Source: PALSA-1296 sp038322815 (GTDB lineage: Bacteria > Bacteroidota > Ignavibacteria > Palsa-1295). From it: a DNA stretch of 49,883 bases. Made by a program: the position numbers and the translations under genes. The notes beneath the pieces were generated by a model. It was not told the origin of the DNA and did no database searches. It saw only the letters and a program-made list of their open reading frames with translations. Below are positions 49,279 to 49,883 of this stretch, in pieces; position 1 is the stretch's first letter, and the number at the start of each line of letters is the position of its first letter. The DNA lies in contig JBBQGG010000016.1 of assembly GCA_038322815.1 (NCBI GenBank), positions 1 through 49,883 on the forward strand. The letters run 5' to 3'.

Positions 49279-49600
49279 TTTTTTTCTCCTTTTTTTGTAG
49301 TTCTGCAAGATATTCTTCCAATGAGTCAAGCTTTGTTTCCCAGAACCGGCGGTATTGCTCCACCCAATCTGAAACTTCATCGAGCTTCTGTAATTGTGCT
49401 GTGCAAAAGCGCTCACGGCCTTTCTGCTCGATCTTGATAAGCCCGCATTCAGTGAGAATTTTCACGTGCTTGGATATTGCAGGGCGGCTGATCTTAAAGT
49501 GCACGGCAACGCCGTTTAAGGTCAGCGTTTGTAACGCCAGCAGGCTCAGGATCGCTCTTCGTCTTGGGTCTGCAATTGCTTGGAATACGTCTCTTCTCAT
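49262..49600 (-). CDS. ArsR-family repressor
   Basis: A 112-residue winged-helix protein: MRRDVFQAIADPRRRAILSL start, recognition-helix segment RPAISKHVKILTECGLI, and wing EQKGRERFC. It has no metal-binding Cys pair of metal-sensing ArsRs, so it probably senses a different signal or acts with SRPBCC proteins. It heads a leftward operon of SRPBCC/VOC/DUF2277/DoxX genes and has two inverted-repeat operators at its promoter, so it is likely autorepressed. Confidence 0.92.
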   Translation of the reverse strand: MRRDVFQAIADPRRRAILSLLALQTLTLNGVAVHFKISRPAISKHVKILTECGLIKIEQKGRERFCTAQLQKLDEVSDWVEQYRRFWETKLDSLEEYLAELQKKEKKNDRKK

Positions 49601-49607
49601 AAGTTAA

Positions 49608-49623
49608 GTAACTGATTGGTTAC
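49608..49623. promoter_or_regulatory. ArsR operator, proximal site
   Basis: GTAAC-N6-GTTAC (GTAACTGATTGGTTAC) inverted repeat, centre 24 bases from the distal site, adjoining the -7 box. Confidence 0.65.
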
Positions 49624-49630
49624 AAAAATA
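49623..49630 (-). promoter_or_regulatory. Promoter -7 box of arsR operon
   Basis: On the minus strand TATTTTTG, exact TAnnTTTG; no clear TTG at -33. Start of transcription would be about 49616, 16 bases before the arsR ATG. It is wedged between the two operators. Confidence 0.6.
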
Positions 49631-49650
49631 CGTAACTTTTCGGTTACGTA
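49629..49650. promoter_or_regulatory. ArsR operator, distal site
   Basis: TACGTAAC-N6-GTTACGTA with perfect eight-base arms; the core GTAAC-N6-GTTAC equals that of the proximal site. Confidence 0.7.
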
Positions 49651-49695
49651 TTTAAAATCTGAAAATTTATCCGTTCTTTGATCAATTGCTTTGCG

Positions 49696-49883
49696 CTAAA
49701 GAATTGCCATTGAGATGCTGAACCCTATCAGTGCCTGAGCGAACAAGGCGTATTTGTCAACTACCGTACCTTGACGTCGAAGAAGACCAATGGGTGTCCA
49801 ACCTGCCCACGTCACCTGATTTCCATGAAGTCCGTTATTAGCTCTGTTGTACCAGGGAGAAGGAGGATTGACAAGGTTGGTCC
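49696..49883 (-). CDS. C-terminal end of a gene cut by the window edge
   Basis: An open frame of 61 codons enters from the right edge and stops at 49696-49698. The end reads PPSPWYNRANNGLHGNQVTWAG, TPIGLLRRQGTVVDKY and LFAQALIGFSISMAIL, i.e. polar then a hydrophobic tail. I do not recognise it. It has no visible start in the window. It is upstream of arsR on the same strand, and the spacing to the promoter is about 65 bases. Confidence 0.5.
   Translation of the reverse strand, partial: TNLVNPPSPWYNRANNGLHGNQVTWAGWTPIGLLRRQGTVVDKYALFAQALIGFSISMAIL

Overview
The window looks like chromosomal DNA of a Bacteroidota/Chlorobiota-type (FCB group) bacterium, probably a Kapabacteria- or Ignavibacteria-like lineage. 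Evidence: at least four secreted proteins with type IX secretion (T9SS) C-terminal sorting domains, a PorX-type response regulator, a PorV-like barrel, a sigma-54-type activator next to an LptE-like lipoprotein, Ig-like choice-of-anchor D repeat proteins, and several promoters with the TAnnTTTG -7 box of Bacteroidota. The lineage is an inference from gene content; no rRNA is present.

Layout. 1-6 kb: TPR lipoprotein and DUF6702-like protein; rpsT with a strong terminator; a leftward run of M1 aminopeptidase (T9SS cargo), two small unknown proteins and an MBL hydrolase. 6-11 kb: sigma-54 activator and lptE, then leftward acs, DinB and LysE genes. 11-14.4 kb: a large T9SS-secreted repeat protein flanked by duplicated regulatory and 3'-end sequences. 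14.4-19.3 kb: a strong promoter driving a short hairpin RNA, a MITE-like element, an SDR and urocanase, tRNA-Leu(UAA), a four-helix-bundle (S23-type) gene bounded by AAGCTTTAAGC repeats, and der. 19.3-24 kb: envelope genes, including an HhH/beta-barrel gene split by a frameshift, a PorV-like barrel and a DUF1573-cytochrome c protein. 24.4-28.6 kb: leftward porX, alpha/beta hydrolase, tsaE, tsaB. 28.8-35.6 kb: DD-dipeptidase, lipoprotein, small T9SS protein, an unknown HTH-like protein, DoxX, BamA-like protein, rnhB and a LOG-family protein. 35.7-42.5 kb: a large exported protein, gmk-rpoZ, enoyl-CoA hydratase, EamA transporter and a T9SS IgGFc-binding-like protein.

42.5-49.9 kb is an accessory cluster of small soluble proteins: five SRPBCC/AHSA1 proteins (one frameshifted), three VOC/PhnB proteins, DUF1801, a RibD-like reductase, DUF2277 and DoxX. 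An ArsR repressor heads one leftward operon; the other leftward operon is divergent from a GlxA-type AraC regulator. The ArsR gene has two inverted-repeat operators at its promoter, and the GlxA promoter appears to make a leaderless mRNA.

A recurrent theme is short interspersed, mostly palindromic repeats at gene borders. At least six families are visible. Some reach into genes, giving the last codons of the SDR, the likely start codon of the hydrolase and an in-frame insertion in tsaB. Two genes carry single-base frameshifts, which could be real decay, phase variation or assembly error.
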